Below, piece after piece: positions 11,911 through 21,774 of a stretch of DNA of 40,248 nucleotides (its first letter is position 1; every line of letters starts with the position of its first letter). The stretch is taken from assembly GCA_022836615.1 (NCBI GenBank), contig MU405421.1, positions 1-40,248 on the forward strand, given 5' to 3'. Source of the stretch: Annulohypoxylon bovei var. microspora. Its lineage: Eukaryota; Ascomycota; Sordariomycetes; Xylariales; Hypoxylaceae. The position numbers were made by a program, and so were the translations under genes. The notes beneath the pieces are model-generated. The model made no database searches and was not told where the DNA came from. It saw only the letters and a program-made list of their open reading frames with translations.

Positions 11911-12683
11911 ATGGATTGCATAAAGAGCTCTGCCAGCCCCCTAACCATGAGCCCCTTCTTCGTTGGAGAAACAGACACCCAAGACTCACGCAAGAGATTC
12001 TTAGGTGTTCAGAGAAGACCACGGGCAGCTAGTGATTCATCATCTACCGAAGTGGTGAACTCTTCGAAACGATCGCGCCCACCCACACCTCCACCAAGAA
12101 GATCATCCTGGGATTTCTCTCAGCAAAGAGATACCTCCCCAACCAGATCACCTAAGCACCGCCTCAGAAGAAAGTTAAAGTGGCCATCTCTCAGATTCCA
12201 ATTTGATTCTCCACCGAAACAGAACCCCCAAGTACTCATAGCTAAACTTCCAAAGCAAGAAATAATGTCTTCACCGTTAGCGGGATCTACCCCTTTTTAT
12301 ATGCATCTTGAGTTGACATATTTATAGAGGTGCTCCCACTGGTACCCTTGGCGGAACTTCCCTCACTGGCCCTGATCGGGATCGGGATCGGGACCGCCAG
12401 GCTACCACGACTGCGAAACATAGTCTCCCAATGCCGGGATTGTCCGGAAATGCCAATGGACCAATCGGTATATCTTTACTCTATTAACCTTACAGTCAGC
12501 TATATTGCTGGTTATTGTCATTGTGCTAACTCCAGTGGACCAGGTAATTTACTCAAGGGTCCCGTTGATGAATCTGGTAGGCTCAAGGATGCCGCCCTCT
12601 TGGTCGGGATCAAGCTTGATCTTGAGGCTGAAATCCACGCCACAGCTAGGGTTCGCGGTGACATCGTGGTTGGGCTATATTGA
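11911..12683 (+). CDS. Hypothetical protein, disordered N-terminus with conserved-looking C-terminus
   Basis: Inferred three-exon model: 11911-12275, 12328-12467, 12544-12683, 214 residues; introns 52 and 76 nt, all joins in frame. Without splicing, the region shows three overlapping frames that each end early; splicing joins the protein-like parts of all three. The first about 120 residues are rich in S, P and R with a basic patch (SPKHRLRRKLKWP) that could be a nuclear signal. Exon 2 encodes a (DR)4 run from a GATCGG microsatellite at 12374-12397. The last about 40 residues (ESGRLKDAALLVGIKL, then EIHATARVRGDIVVGLY) resemble the beta-rich C-terminus of a common ascomycete family of unknown function, from memory only. 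The donor of intron 1 (GTTAGC) is weak, so the exon 1 boundary is the least certain part. A later in-frame ATG exists at 11947. Confidence 0.5.
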
Positions 12684-13332
12684 TACTCAATTTGGTGATG
12701 AGATATGGCTAGGTGATATTAAGATGGGCTACCAAGTCGTCAGCCAGGGTATTGTATTTCACTGCCTCTCGGATTGTCAACACACCTCGATATCTGTGGC
12801 TGTGATTGTACTGCATATCTGGTTTGTTGGACCTAAAGGGTTCTTGGTTGCAACTACTACATCACTCGCATTCACACTCATTTAAGAATGCTTTGAATTG
12901 ACACTCACTCCACCTGTAGGTATACGCAGCTTCAACGATACACTAAGACATTCTTTTATTATCAACTATACCAATGAGATAGATGCTTTTATCTAGGCTT
13001 ACATCTAAGCCACGCACAATTGATGATTTATACCTACCTAAGTCGTGCGCTTCTTGGGTACCTAGATATGATGCAGGTGACCCGACGAGTAGAAGTATCC
13101 ATACTACCACTATTAACTCTTTAATACCTAGTCGCAATTTGTGAATTTTAGGGCTCTATAGAAGGTCGACGCCTCTTATCTCACATCAAATTCAGCGTGA
13201 AAAAGCGGTGTGATCCCAAGATGTCCGTCTACATGCTTTGCACAGTTGTCGTGTCATATATCGTAGAAGTGTATTGAAAAATAAATTTGAAGGGCACTGT
13301 ATTATTCAGCTGTTTTAACTGCGCCTTCGGTA
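12684..13332. other. Convergent intergenic region
   Basis: About 650 bp between the 3' ends of a rightward and a leftward gene. Short open frames in it share no features with known proteins. A GGGTACCTAG motif of the repeat family seen elsewhere lies near 13056. Confidence 0.4.
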
Positions 13333-14310
13333 TTACTCCTCCTGTATTTTCCTAGAGATAATCTGCTTCACTTCCTTTAAGTTAAACTTCTCTGGGGGCA
13401 ATTCCGTCCATAGTACCTGTTGCGCAACGCCCTGATAGATCATGGGCTCGGTCCCATACAGAACTTTCCATCCCGCCGCGGTAGCAATGTCGAAGAACTC
13501 AGTCTTGGGCTTAGGATGATAACACATTTCTAGGACGTAGCCCTTGATCTCCTTTGATAAAAATGTTGTGATAATATTTCTTGCTGTGATCTCTCCCTCT
13601 TCTCTCGGCGGAAAGTCGGGAACGGTACCGACAACTAGAACAGGTGCTTCAAGAGTTTCGGCCATTTCTACCGATGACACGTGGATGAGTTCACCGTCAA
13701 ACCCAGCAGTCCGCAGAGACTGAATCACGTCGGTGACCTCACTTTCGAGCCTGTTCACTAAATATATCTTGCTTGTTCCAAGCCACTTCCACAGTGCGTA
13801 TATTGCAGATCTGCAAGCCCCTCCTCCCCCTATTACGAGTCCTGGTTTTCCCGTAGAGTGCTCCAATACATCTGGGAAGTTTTGCAAGAAGCATTCCCGC
13901 ACACCAATGCAATCTGTGTTGGTTCCGATATATCTAGGACTTCCATCGTGTGCTCTGCGAATAAACACAGTGTTGATAGCTCCAATAATCTTACCCTCAG
14001 CAGTCACCTCATCAACAACCGACATCATGGACACCTTGTAAGGCATGGTAACTGCGCAGCCAATGATGTCTGCTGCTTTAAGTGAAGGGATAAATTTCGA
14101 CGCATCCTGCGTTTCCATAGGCGTGTAGGTCCATGGCAGCGAGAGTCCCTCGAAAAATTTTGCGTGTAATAGAGGGGCTAATGAATTGTGGAGTGGATAG
14201 CCGAAAAGAAAGGTTCGCAGTTGTTGTGAACGACTTGACTGATCGAGGGCGGATGTTCCATATTGGTAGGATGATTCAAGAATGCCCACCGGCTCATCTT
14301 TGCCATGCAT
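13333..14310 (-). CDS. Quinate/shikimate 5-dehydrogenase family protein
   Basis: Single exon, 325 residues, close to the length of stand-alone fungal quinate dehydrogenases (QutB/Qa-3 type) and far shorter than the pentafunctional AROM protein. An N-terminal substrate domain (about 34-135) carries the HNSLAP motif, the catalytic lysine in VTMPYK (K92), N113 in AINT and D133 in GTNTDCIG. The Rossmann part has VIGGGGACRSAIYAL (159-173) and VNR (185-187); a glutamine-rich GVAQQVLW segment near 294 closes the active site in this family. The enzyme oxidises quinate to 3-dehydroquinate (or shikimate to 3-dehydroshikimate) with NAD(P). A permease of the quinate-transporter type lies upstream on the same strand, which favours a catabolic role. 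Quinate versus shikimate preference cannot be decided from sequence. Confidence 0.85.
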   Translation of the reverse strand: MHGKDEPVGILESSYQYGTSALDQSSRSQQLRTFLFGYPLHNSLAPLLHAKFFEGLSLPWTYTPMETQDASKFIPSLKAADIIGCAVTMPYKVSMMSVVDEVTAEGKIIGAINTVFIRRAHDGSPRYIGTNTDCIGVRECFLQNFPDVLEHSTGKPGLVIGGGGACRSAIYALWKWLGTSKIYLVNRLESEVTDVIQSLRTAGFDGELIHVSSVEMAETLEAPVLVVGTVPDFPPREEGEITARNIITTFLSKEIKGYVLEMCYHPKPKTEFFDIATAAGWKVLYGTEPMIYQGVAQQVLWTELPPEKFNLKEVKQIISRKIQEE

Positions 14311-14958
14311 CTTGTATATGAATTTGTTAGGAGATACCGAGATATGTTAAGAGTTTAGTTGATTAGATCTCAGAATTTCTTCCCTGAGAACCCCAAATAA
14401 AAGACAGGGGTTTTCGCGTTAGTGACGATCCGGCCAATGCCAACCAAAAAGTGCCGAAGATTCCAAAATAAGTGTAGGGGATAACGCTAGGGAATAATCG
14501 TAGGGAATAACAACCCCTCAATAGTACGAAGGCGGGGATCAAAAGTTTCGCAGCCCTTCCAACCTAACGAATGCGTTTTAAGCTAGGTAGGTACCTAAGC
14601 TTTAATAGTTTCTCCGCTGGAATTTAGTGGTTAACCGCTGTGAATTAGGGCACTTTACCACTAGGTTACTGCCAGAAAGCTACAGTGAAGCTTCAAATTA
14701 CGCGGTTTTTACTTGTAAATAAATGTGCGAAACTTTTAACTCGACCTTTTACACACATACCTATCGACCTAAAAGACCATGGAATGACGGAAAAATCAGT
14801 TAGATCACACGAAAACTGCAAGCAAAAAAAGAGATATCATTTGCTCATATGTACCCCCATCGTTATTTCATATGCGTAAATACCTAGTTTGCGAAATAAT
14901 GCTCGGTGACGATCAGGTAGGTACCTACCGTAAATAACCCATAGTTGTTATAACTAAC
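14311..14958. other. Region between the dehydrogenase and permease genes
   Basis: About 650 bp that should hold the dehydrogenase promoter and the 3' end of the permease gene. GGATAA occurs near 14479 and similar GGGAATAA copies follow within 35 bp; this resembles half of the QutA/Qa-1F operator, but the full palindrome is absent. TAGGTACCTA motifs lie at 14583-14598 and near 14917. Confidence 0.35.
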
Positions 14959-16798
14959 CTAAACACCCTCAACATTAGAATATTCCGCATCATCCTTCAA
15001 ATCGGTGACATTCTCCGCGGCCTGCTGGGAAGCAATTATCTCATCCGCTTTCTGTCGCTGAGTGATGGCAAACCCTTTAACGTTAAATAATACATTCATA
15101 TCCTCTAAAGAAAGTCCCTTCGTCTCCGGCATGAAGAAGAAAACTACCAATGTGCCAACAATCAAGAAGCTTCCAAAGAAGAAGAAAGTTCCGTAGGTTA
15201 TATTCGTCATCATGTACGGTGTGGAGTAAACAATTATGAATTGACCTAGCCATTGCGTACATGTCGTGAAGAGGAGACACAAGGATCGAATTCCCGTTGG
15301 AAAAACCTCCGCACTTATACAGGTTAGCCGATTACAACGGAAGAGACATAAATAGACTAAACTCACCAGAACACCCAAGGGATACCATTCCAAGAGATGG
15401 CGTAGAATACGGCGAATACATATATCATGATGATAGCGACGTAAGCGCCACCATCCTGTACAACAGTGTGCTGGAATGAGCCAGACACTTTCGAGTATGC
15501 TCCGAGGTAAAACATAGCAAACATCGCACCAACCGAGCCGATCAACATAGCCTTTCGACGTCCTAATGTGTCAATCCCAAAGCATATGAAAATAAAAGTC
15601 GCCACTATAATAACAGGAGTTAGTAATTTCTTCATTAGGAAATTGAGGAATCTGAGCATATCTTAACAAGTCCTGGCATAGACTCAAGAAAGTTGGGGGG
15701 GGGGGGGGACTCTCGATTTTACATACTGGTCTTGACGATGCCGAAGACACCAGTGGCTAAAAGGCCAACACTGGTTCCCGAAAAGCCAATAGATTTGAAA
15801 ATCTTCGGGGAGTAATAATTCAGGGCGTTAATTCCACTTAGATTTTGAAGCATCATGATGCTCATGCCTAAAGCCAATCGACCGCGGTTACCACTCTGCA
15901 TAATCTCTTTCAGCTTGGCACTGAGCGGGCGTGTTGCACCCAACTCGGATTCTTGATGAAGTTGTTCTTTAACAACATCAATTTCCCAGGTAATGTATCC
16001 ATCATCCCGCGGCAAACAACGAATCCTTTCAAGGACGTCTCTCGCTTTATCCGTTTTCCCAGCCTTAATAAGCCAACGTGGTGACTCGGGTTGGAGAAGC
16101 ATAAGTAGAATAAGTAAAGTTCCCGGAACAAGTTGTATGGAAAAGGGGATTCTCCACTGAGCATCTGATGTACCAGATATGTTCTTATTGACGCCATAGT
16201 TTACCCAGAATCCTACGATTTGGGAAAATTGCAAGACGGTCTCGAACACGCCCACCAAGCGGCCTCGAATCGCAGGAGGCGAACATTCAGATATATATTG
16301 TGGTACGACAAGGGTTACAGCTCCGACCCCAAGACCTAGAAAAGTTTAAATCGGCTGTAAATAGACAGAATTTCCTTTGATCATAAATATCTTACCTGTG
16401 AGAGCCCGGCCTGCGTATACCATGCCAATAGAGCCGGTAGAGGCCACCTGGACGATAGTTCCAATATTGTAGACAAGTCCGCAGGTGATGAGTGGAAACT
16501 TGCGGCCAAACTTCTCAGTAAAATAAGACATTAAAATAGCGCCGAAGAAGCATCCCGCTTGAAAAGTGCTAACGATGTTGGCGGACAATGCGGCTGATTG
16601 CTCTGACGCCGAAGTACCGAGTCCAAATCGCGACACAAAGGATGGCAATGTTATCGCACCGCCTATGAACGCGGAGTCATAGCCAAACATTGACGATCCC
16701 ATTGAGGCACATATAGCCAAAGCGTATATCCTCCAATTGTATACTTCATTTGGGGCCGGGAAGGCTGAGTCATCATGGATGACTAACCGTGAAGCCAT
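14959..16798 (-). CDS. MFS sugar-porter family transporter, quinate-permease-like
   Basis: Inferred four-exon model: 16798-16396, 16335-15727, 15604-15367, 15313-14959, 534 residues with in-frame joins; introns 60, 122 and 53 nt. The sugar-porter signatures are present: PESPRWL after the first six helices, DTLGRRKA in the second half and PETKGLSLEDM after the last helix, followed by an acidic cytoplasmic tail. The N-terminus (VYNWRIYALAICAS, then SMFGYDSAFIGGAITLPSF) is close to that of fungal quinate permeases (QutD/Qa-y). It most likely sits in the plasma membrane and imports quinate or a related acid or sugar by proton symport. The 122-nt intron contains a run of 14 G (plus strand). The start ATG at 16798 is in good context (GCCATGG on its complement side) and no earlier in-frame ATG is needed. 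Confidence 0.85.
15695..15708. repeat. Homopolymer G14 inside permease intron 2
   Basis: A run of 14 G on the plus strand lies within the 122-nt second intron of the permease gene. Its length should be variable between isolates and between sequencing reads. Confidence 0.8.
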
Positions 16799-18436
16799 GG
16801 TTGAAAGTTGTGATATTGTGAAGCTTCTGACAACCCTATCCAGCCCAAACTAAAGGAGAATATTTGAAGATGAGGTACGCAATCGGAGAAGTAACACAGA
16901 TCGTGAAATCGATTATCCTCCTCAAAAATACCTTACCAAGGAAAAACTTGGTGAAGAGTCCTTAGTCAGGGGTCTAGGTGCATAGTGTACGCAAAATTTT
17001 ACGCATCTTAACCCCTAATGGAAGAATCTGGGGAAGCGGTCCACACACACTTCGCAAAGTGCGGAGTATGCATAAGACTAACTGTTACCGTACCTGAGAT
17101 CCGACCTTCCCGAGTCTATGGTGATATCGCGCAATGATTCTATAGCAGAACTGGTTTAGTGACACGGGAGATTTTAATACTCTTCCCGCTAAATGTAACG
17201 GTATTATGAATAGAAAATTACTTAGGTAGATTTCAGCTATAGCCCCGGAGCTCAATTACCATGTTTAGCGCGCGAGGCGGATTCGTGGGGCGTGAAAATG
17301 ACGCTGTTGATCTGATCATTATTTCGAGGAGATTGTCGACTCTGCTAGACACAAGATCTTATCAGCTATCTGCCAATTGAATAAAGTCAAATTGCCTCGG
17401 TCGTAAGTAAAAGAGTCCAGTTGGTTTCCGATGGTTTGGGGAATAGCTAAAAGGATCAGGACGTAGAGCCATAAGAACATACCTAGTCACGTATGGAAAT
17501 GAGGGGCACGACGTTGAGACCATCGAGGTCGATGCTTAGAGCAGGGCTTCTGCCAAATCAAGTCCAAATTTAAGTTGTTTGACTTAAGTCAGGTCTCTTA
17601 GGACTTTGACCAATTAAAGGTGCCATATTTATTTGACACGAGTGGTTAGGTATACAAAGTGTATTGTACGAAATGTTGTAAAGATGTTTGAATTACCTAC
17701 CTTTCAACCTAGACCTCGGCAGGTAAATAATATTTAAATCGAAACAACATTTACCCGATTTAAGGCTTATGTAAGGGATGACAAAGGAACGCCATTTCTA
17801 AATAAATGGGGATAGGGTTGGGGATAGGGTTAGTGCATAACTATTCATATTTAATAATACCGTCGGTTGTAAAAGATTCCTTATATTAATTTCAAATAAC
17901 GAACCTTGTTATAATTGTCGGTTCAAGGACAGTGACCGCTTGAAGTCGACATATATTGTTCTTTTGGTTGGCGTTGTTCTCACTACTAGGTACATCAGGT
18001 TCGATTGTCCGTCCCCCCTGAGCAACTAAAAAAAAATGCTAAAGCATTGGTAATTTATCAAAAGTCCGCTTCGATTATTTAAAACAGAAAGCTTTGCCTT
18101 GATTTTTGAGACGCCTAATAATATGGCCACACCAGAAAAGGAATAAGGCAAGATTGTAAGAAATTAGCGGTCGCTGCTCGCTGCTGTGCCGCACAACACC
18201 ACGATTTAGGGCGACTGAGATTTCAACGTCGCCATACTAGAAATCAATCCCTTATGATAAGAAATGGATATATAGATATTATCTCTTGTTCAAAAGCTGA
18301 CGACGACATAGTAAATCCTAACACTTTTATCATTTGTCAATTAGCTTGTGGTCGAATGTTAGAATCTATATCCACTCTTAATGCTCCACCACATCAACGC
18401 AATACTAATTAAATATCGGACAATACATGTGTCATT
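16799..18436. other. Intergenic region between permease and thioesterase-like gene
   Basis: About 1.6 kb, AT-leaning, with no supported gene. It is the shared upstream region of the leftward permease and the rightward thioesterase-like gene. It includes a telomere-like duplication at 17808-17833. Confidence 0.5.
17808..17833 (+). repeat. Telomere-like 12-bp duplication
   Basis: GGGGATAGGGTT occurs twice in direct tandem, followed by AG. The unit is a variant of the GGGTTA telomere repeat, so this is a second degenerate interstitial telomere-like site. Confidence 0.7.
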
Positions 18437-19632
18437 ATGGCTTCAGATAACACAGAAATATCTCACGTACCCTTTTCTGAAGCTATCCGGGCCGAAAAGT
18501 TGTAGACTCGCACACATACAAGGTCAATCTCCATGATGCGTACTGCATTGGTTCAGGTATAACAAAACTCACACCATTTCGTCAAGCCACTTACCCCTTT
18601 TACTACGCCCTCCCTAGCTCACCAACATAAGCACCATATCTACCTAGGTACCTGCCTATCTATCTATCTCATGTCTCATCGCCGTCCCCATAAAGCTTTC
18701 TAACTTCAAGCCGCCTAGTTCCTAATGGTGGGTATACGGGTTCATGCATGCTCGCAGCCGCAAGCGCGTTCCTGTCCCCGCGCAACCAGCCCCACACAGT
18801 CACCGCCCACTTCGAGTACCCGAACCGGACAGCGGCCGGGCCCGCCATCGTCGTCGTCGAAGACGTGAAGGCGGGCCGGCAGCTATCCATCATGCACCTG
18901 ACCCTGTGGCAAGGCGGGCTTCTCCCGCACGCGCCATGGGTCACGCCCGCCGTCTCGCGCCGCACGGTCCTTACCTACGCGACGCACGGCGACCTAGGCT
19001 CCTTCGACGGCATGACGCTGCAGACGGGCTACGAGGTGACGCCGGCCGCCTCGCTGCCCCCACTGCCCGACTTCGCGGCTCTGAAGGCGAGGGGCGCGGA
19101 CGACCGCTGGGAAGAGCTGAGGATGCCCGATTCCGCGGGGTCCGTGCAGCGCTCGCTGCTCAACTGGCACTTCTATCTTCCGAGCGGGGGTCCCCTGGCG
19201 CCCGGGGTCGTGGACATGTGGATCGCGACGGGGAGCGGGGAGCGCATCGGGCAGGGCGCGCTGCCGTACGTGGTCGACTCGTTCCCGTTCAACCTGCACA
19301 CGTTCCTGGTAGCGCCGGAGCTGCGCGCGCTCCTGCAAGCCCCGCCGCAGGACGCGGTGCGGAACGCCCAGGCGGGAGAAATACAGGAGCAGCATAAGCA
19401 GCGCGCGAACATATGGCTTCCGACTGTCGTGATGAACCTAGAGGTGAAGGCGACGCTACCGGAGGAGGGCGTGGAGTGGTTGGCCGTGCGGGTGACGTCG
19501 AAGCAGATCAAGGATGGGAAGTTCGATCTCGACGTGTTAGTCAGGGACGTGGAGGGTGAGATCGTGGCGCTTAGTCATCATGTCGCGATGATTGTGAGTC
19601 TCGAAAGGAATACGGCTAAGGCCGCATTATAG
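18437..19632 (+). pseudogene. Thioesterase-like (hotdog-fold) gene with frameshift in exon 1
   Basis: Exon 1 (18437-18556) starts ATG and reads as the usual N-terminus of the fungal TesB-like/4HBT_3 thioesterase family (VPFSEAIRAEKL), then hits TAG at 18503. If two bases (18503-18504) are skipped, the expected family sequence resumes (DSHTYKVNLHDAYCIGS) and runs to a donor at 18557. After a 162-nt intron, exon 2 (18719-19632) starts PNGGYTGSCMLAAA and stays open for about 304 codons, covering FEYPNRTAAGP, QLSIMHLTLWQGG and a second domain with LPYVVDSFPFNLHTF. The family hydrolyses acyl-CoA thioesters. Exon 2 is strikingly GC-rich compared with all neighbours. A protein starting at the in-frame ATG 18748 (294 residues) would lack the first strand and helix of the fold. 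Either a real recent lesion or an assembly error. Confidence 0.75.
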
Positions 19633-20117
19633 GAACTGGAGAACTTATGAACCTAAACATGACCTAATATAAGAAAAGATTCATAGAATGACTTTTGTTG
19701 ATCATAATGTCTCAGATATATCTTATCGTGTAACAATTATTTACTTGTTCTTTACGCAATTCGCTAGAAGGGTTAGGGTTAGGGTAGGGGTTAGGGTAGT
19801 CAGCATAAATCCTCTACGAACTTCTTCCCTCCCGTATCTTCAGCACCACTTGTCCTATTTCATCATCTAGATTAATCTAATTAAAGCATGGGGGCTTGCT
19901 AAATTCTTTGTTTTTTTACAAAGGAGAGGCCAGTCTATTCAAGATAGCTTCCTCTACAAAGTTCTTTGACCAGCATAGCTCTAATAGGGTTAAGCAGACC
20001 CCGTTTTCAAACAATGGCCCCAACAGAATAAATAATCTTTGTGGCATATATGTATGCTACACTGCGTAGTGTGCCAGTTGAAATAATGCCCATAGTAAAC
20101 TTCTTATTAATGACAGC
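19633..20117. other. Intergenic region upstream of the kinase-like gene
   Basis: About 480 bp holding the end of the thioesterase-like gene and the promoter of the kinase-like gene. A telomere-like repeat lies at 19770-19798. No coding region is supported. Confidence 0.5.
19770..19798 (+). repeat. Third interstitial telomere-like repeat
   Basis: Two exact GGGTTA units are followed by GGGTA, GGGGTTA and GGGTA variants. It is oriented like the sites at 10175 and 17808. Confidence 0.8.
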
Positions 20118-21533
20118 ATGGATGCGGCTGAACAGGAGGCTGCCCGCCTCCAGACGTATTTTCAAACCGACCCGCGATTCGACTTCACAGGTTTAATTGG
20201 CACTGGATCTTCAGGCTTTGCGTGTCATGTGAAGTACGATGACCCGAACGACCAGTCCTTCAACAACTTCATAGTAAAAAGAGCTTTCGACAATGAGTTC
20301 GCCCGAGAAGATTTGAGAAAAGAACAGGAACATCTTAGGGTATGCAATATTTGGAAACGATTACGAGTGAATTGAACCGGACTGTCCATGAACTGACCTT
20401 ATGGAATATGTAGAAGTTGCGAGGCGCCAGGCATATAGTGCAGCTTGTCGATGTACCAGATAACCCCTTACACAGACCAGGCAATGAGCAGCTTCCTGCA
20501 ATTACTGGTGACTGGCTTATATTAGAATGGGTGCCCAATGGCACAATTGGAGGCTTTATCTTGAGGGCGGCTAATTCTGGGATACCGCGTCTACCGAATC
20601 GTCTACTCTGGAGGTTTTTCTTATGCTGTAAGTTTTGAAAGTGATGTATCTTTTTATAAAGAACAACTTTATCAACTTTGGAGCTAACGAACGCACAGTG
20701 ATAAGAGCTTGTATAGCAATGGCCGTCAGTATCATTAGTTCATTTCAGCTTTTTGCTATTATACCCCCGTTAACTTACCTTTTCCCCTTAAAAGTCTTCG
20801 TCCTCAAACCATCCCCTACCAAAGCACAGATGTTGACACTATGATTTATGCATACCTACTTTGTTGGTACTAATTCCTTGTTGGACACAGTGGCCCGAGA
20901 ATATTAATAATGGTGCAGCAGCCAACGAGACGGTGCCTCAAGGTGCCTTGGAAGACGGAGGCCTGGCGCATGGTGACCTACATATGGAAAACGGTACCTA
21001 CCTACTCGTACTTTATTCAATGATATAAACATTACCTAAGTAACATAAATCTAGTCATGGTTGGGGATGCTCTTGACGAAGATGAGCATAGGATTACACC
21101 ACTTTTGAAATTCATCGACTTTGGCCAAGTTGCCCAATTCTCTTATGGGCCAGAGTTGGCCTCGGCAGTACAAAGCAATATATATGATATAGGATTGGTG
21201 CGTATTCTGTTCCATGACTTATTCGATCTTAGTATAATAGACTTACAAGCACGGCAGGTCATGTTAGGCTTGATCACGTTCAATCGATATACTTTTATGG
21301 GAGACGCCGAGGATGGTTGGTTTAGAATGTCCGACAACAGCCCGCTCATAGAAACGCGAGCCGGATCAATTCTCCCGCTCACTGGCCCTGACGATAATTA
21401 CCCATACCTCGATCCGCAATTAAGGAAGCTTGTGTGTGCTTGTCTGGCAAAGAATCACCACGACCGTCCAGGATTGATAAGTTTGAGCAATGATGTATCA
21501 CTTGCGGTACCCACTAGAACCTGTCAGATATAA
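20118..21533 (+). CDS. Protein-kinase-like protein, C-terminus truncated by an insertion
   Basis: Inferred exons: 20118-20339, 20414-20627, 20699-20724, 20891-20993 and 21055-21533; introns 74, 71, 166 and 61 nt. The present frame gives 347 residues. Kinase features are complete: glycine loop IGTGSSGF (about 27-34), the lysine in FIVKRAF (K54), an ILEWVPNGTIGG hinge, catalytic loop HGDLHMEN spanning the exon 4/5 junction, metal-binding IDFG, and NIYDIG...DRPG in the C-lobe. HGD in place of HRD is seen in fungal-specific kinase-like groups. The third exon is only 26 nt. The last four residues before the stop come from an inserted LTR element at 21522-21844; the original C-terminus continues at 21850. 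Substrate and pathway are unknown. Activity may survive since the core is whole, but the acidic tail is lost. Confidence 0.75.
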
Positions 21534-21591
21534 GATAAGATTATGATTTCATAATTAATACCTTCCTTTTGGTCTAGTGGTTTATCCGACA
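21522..21591 (+). repeat. Left 70-bp terminal repeat
   Basis: Identical over all 70 positions to 21775-21844. It contains TGGTCTAGTGG at 21570-21580, which fits the Pol III A-box. Confidence 0.9.
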
Positions 21592-21696
21592 ATTAAGAGT
21601 CTCATTCGCTTAAAATCCGGTTGTTGCGCTAAGACGGATAGATCACTACCCATTGGAAGAGGGCCACCCATAACCCAAAGAGATAGGTTCGAATCA
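21570..21696 (+). promoter_or_regulatory. Pol III-like A-box and B-box within the miniature element
   Basis: TGGTCTAGTGG (21570-21580) matches the A-box and GGTTCGAATCA (21686-21696) matches the B-box. They are about 115 bp apart, wider than in most tRNAs. The B-box is followed by ACTGCAACCA, which ends like a tRNA 3' end. Function is inference. Confidence 0.4.
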
Positions 21697-21774
21697 TACT
21701 GCAACCATGACGTAAAATAAAACGAGCTTTTAGCAAGTTTCCGTCTGTATATACAGTCAGAACCTTGGGGGGTG

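Noticed and set aside
14477..14515. GGATAA-like copies as a quinate regulator operator
   Set aside because: Only half-sites are present; the full palindromic operator was not found, so no operator is claimed.
18744..19397. Long plus-strand frame rich in R, A and P over the thioesterase exon
   Set aside because: Out-of-frame reading of the GC-rich exon; composition is typical of a shadow frame.
21560..21710. A functional tRNA gene
   Set aside because: A-box and B-box matches exist, but they are too far apart and the T-stem and acceptor stem pair only partly, so no tRNA is called.
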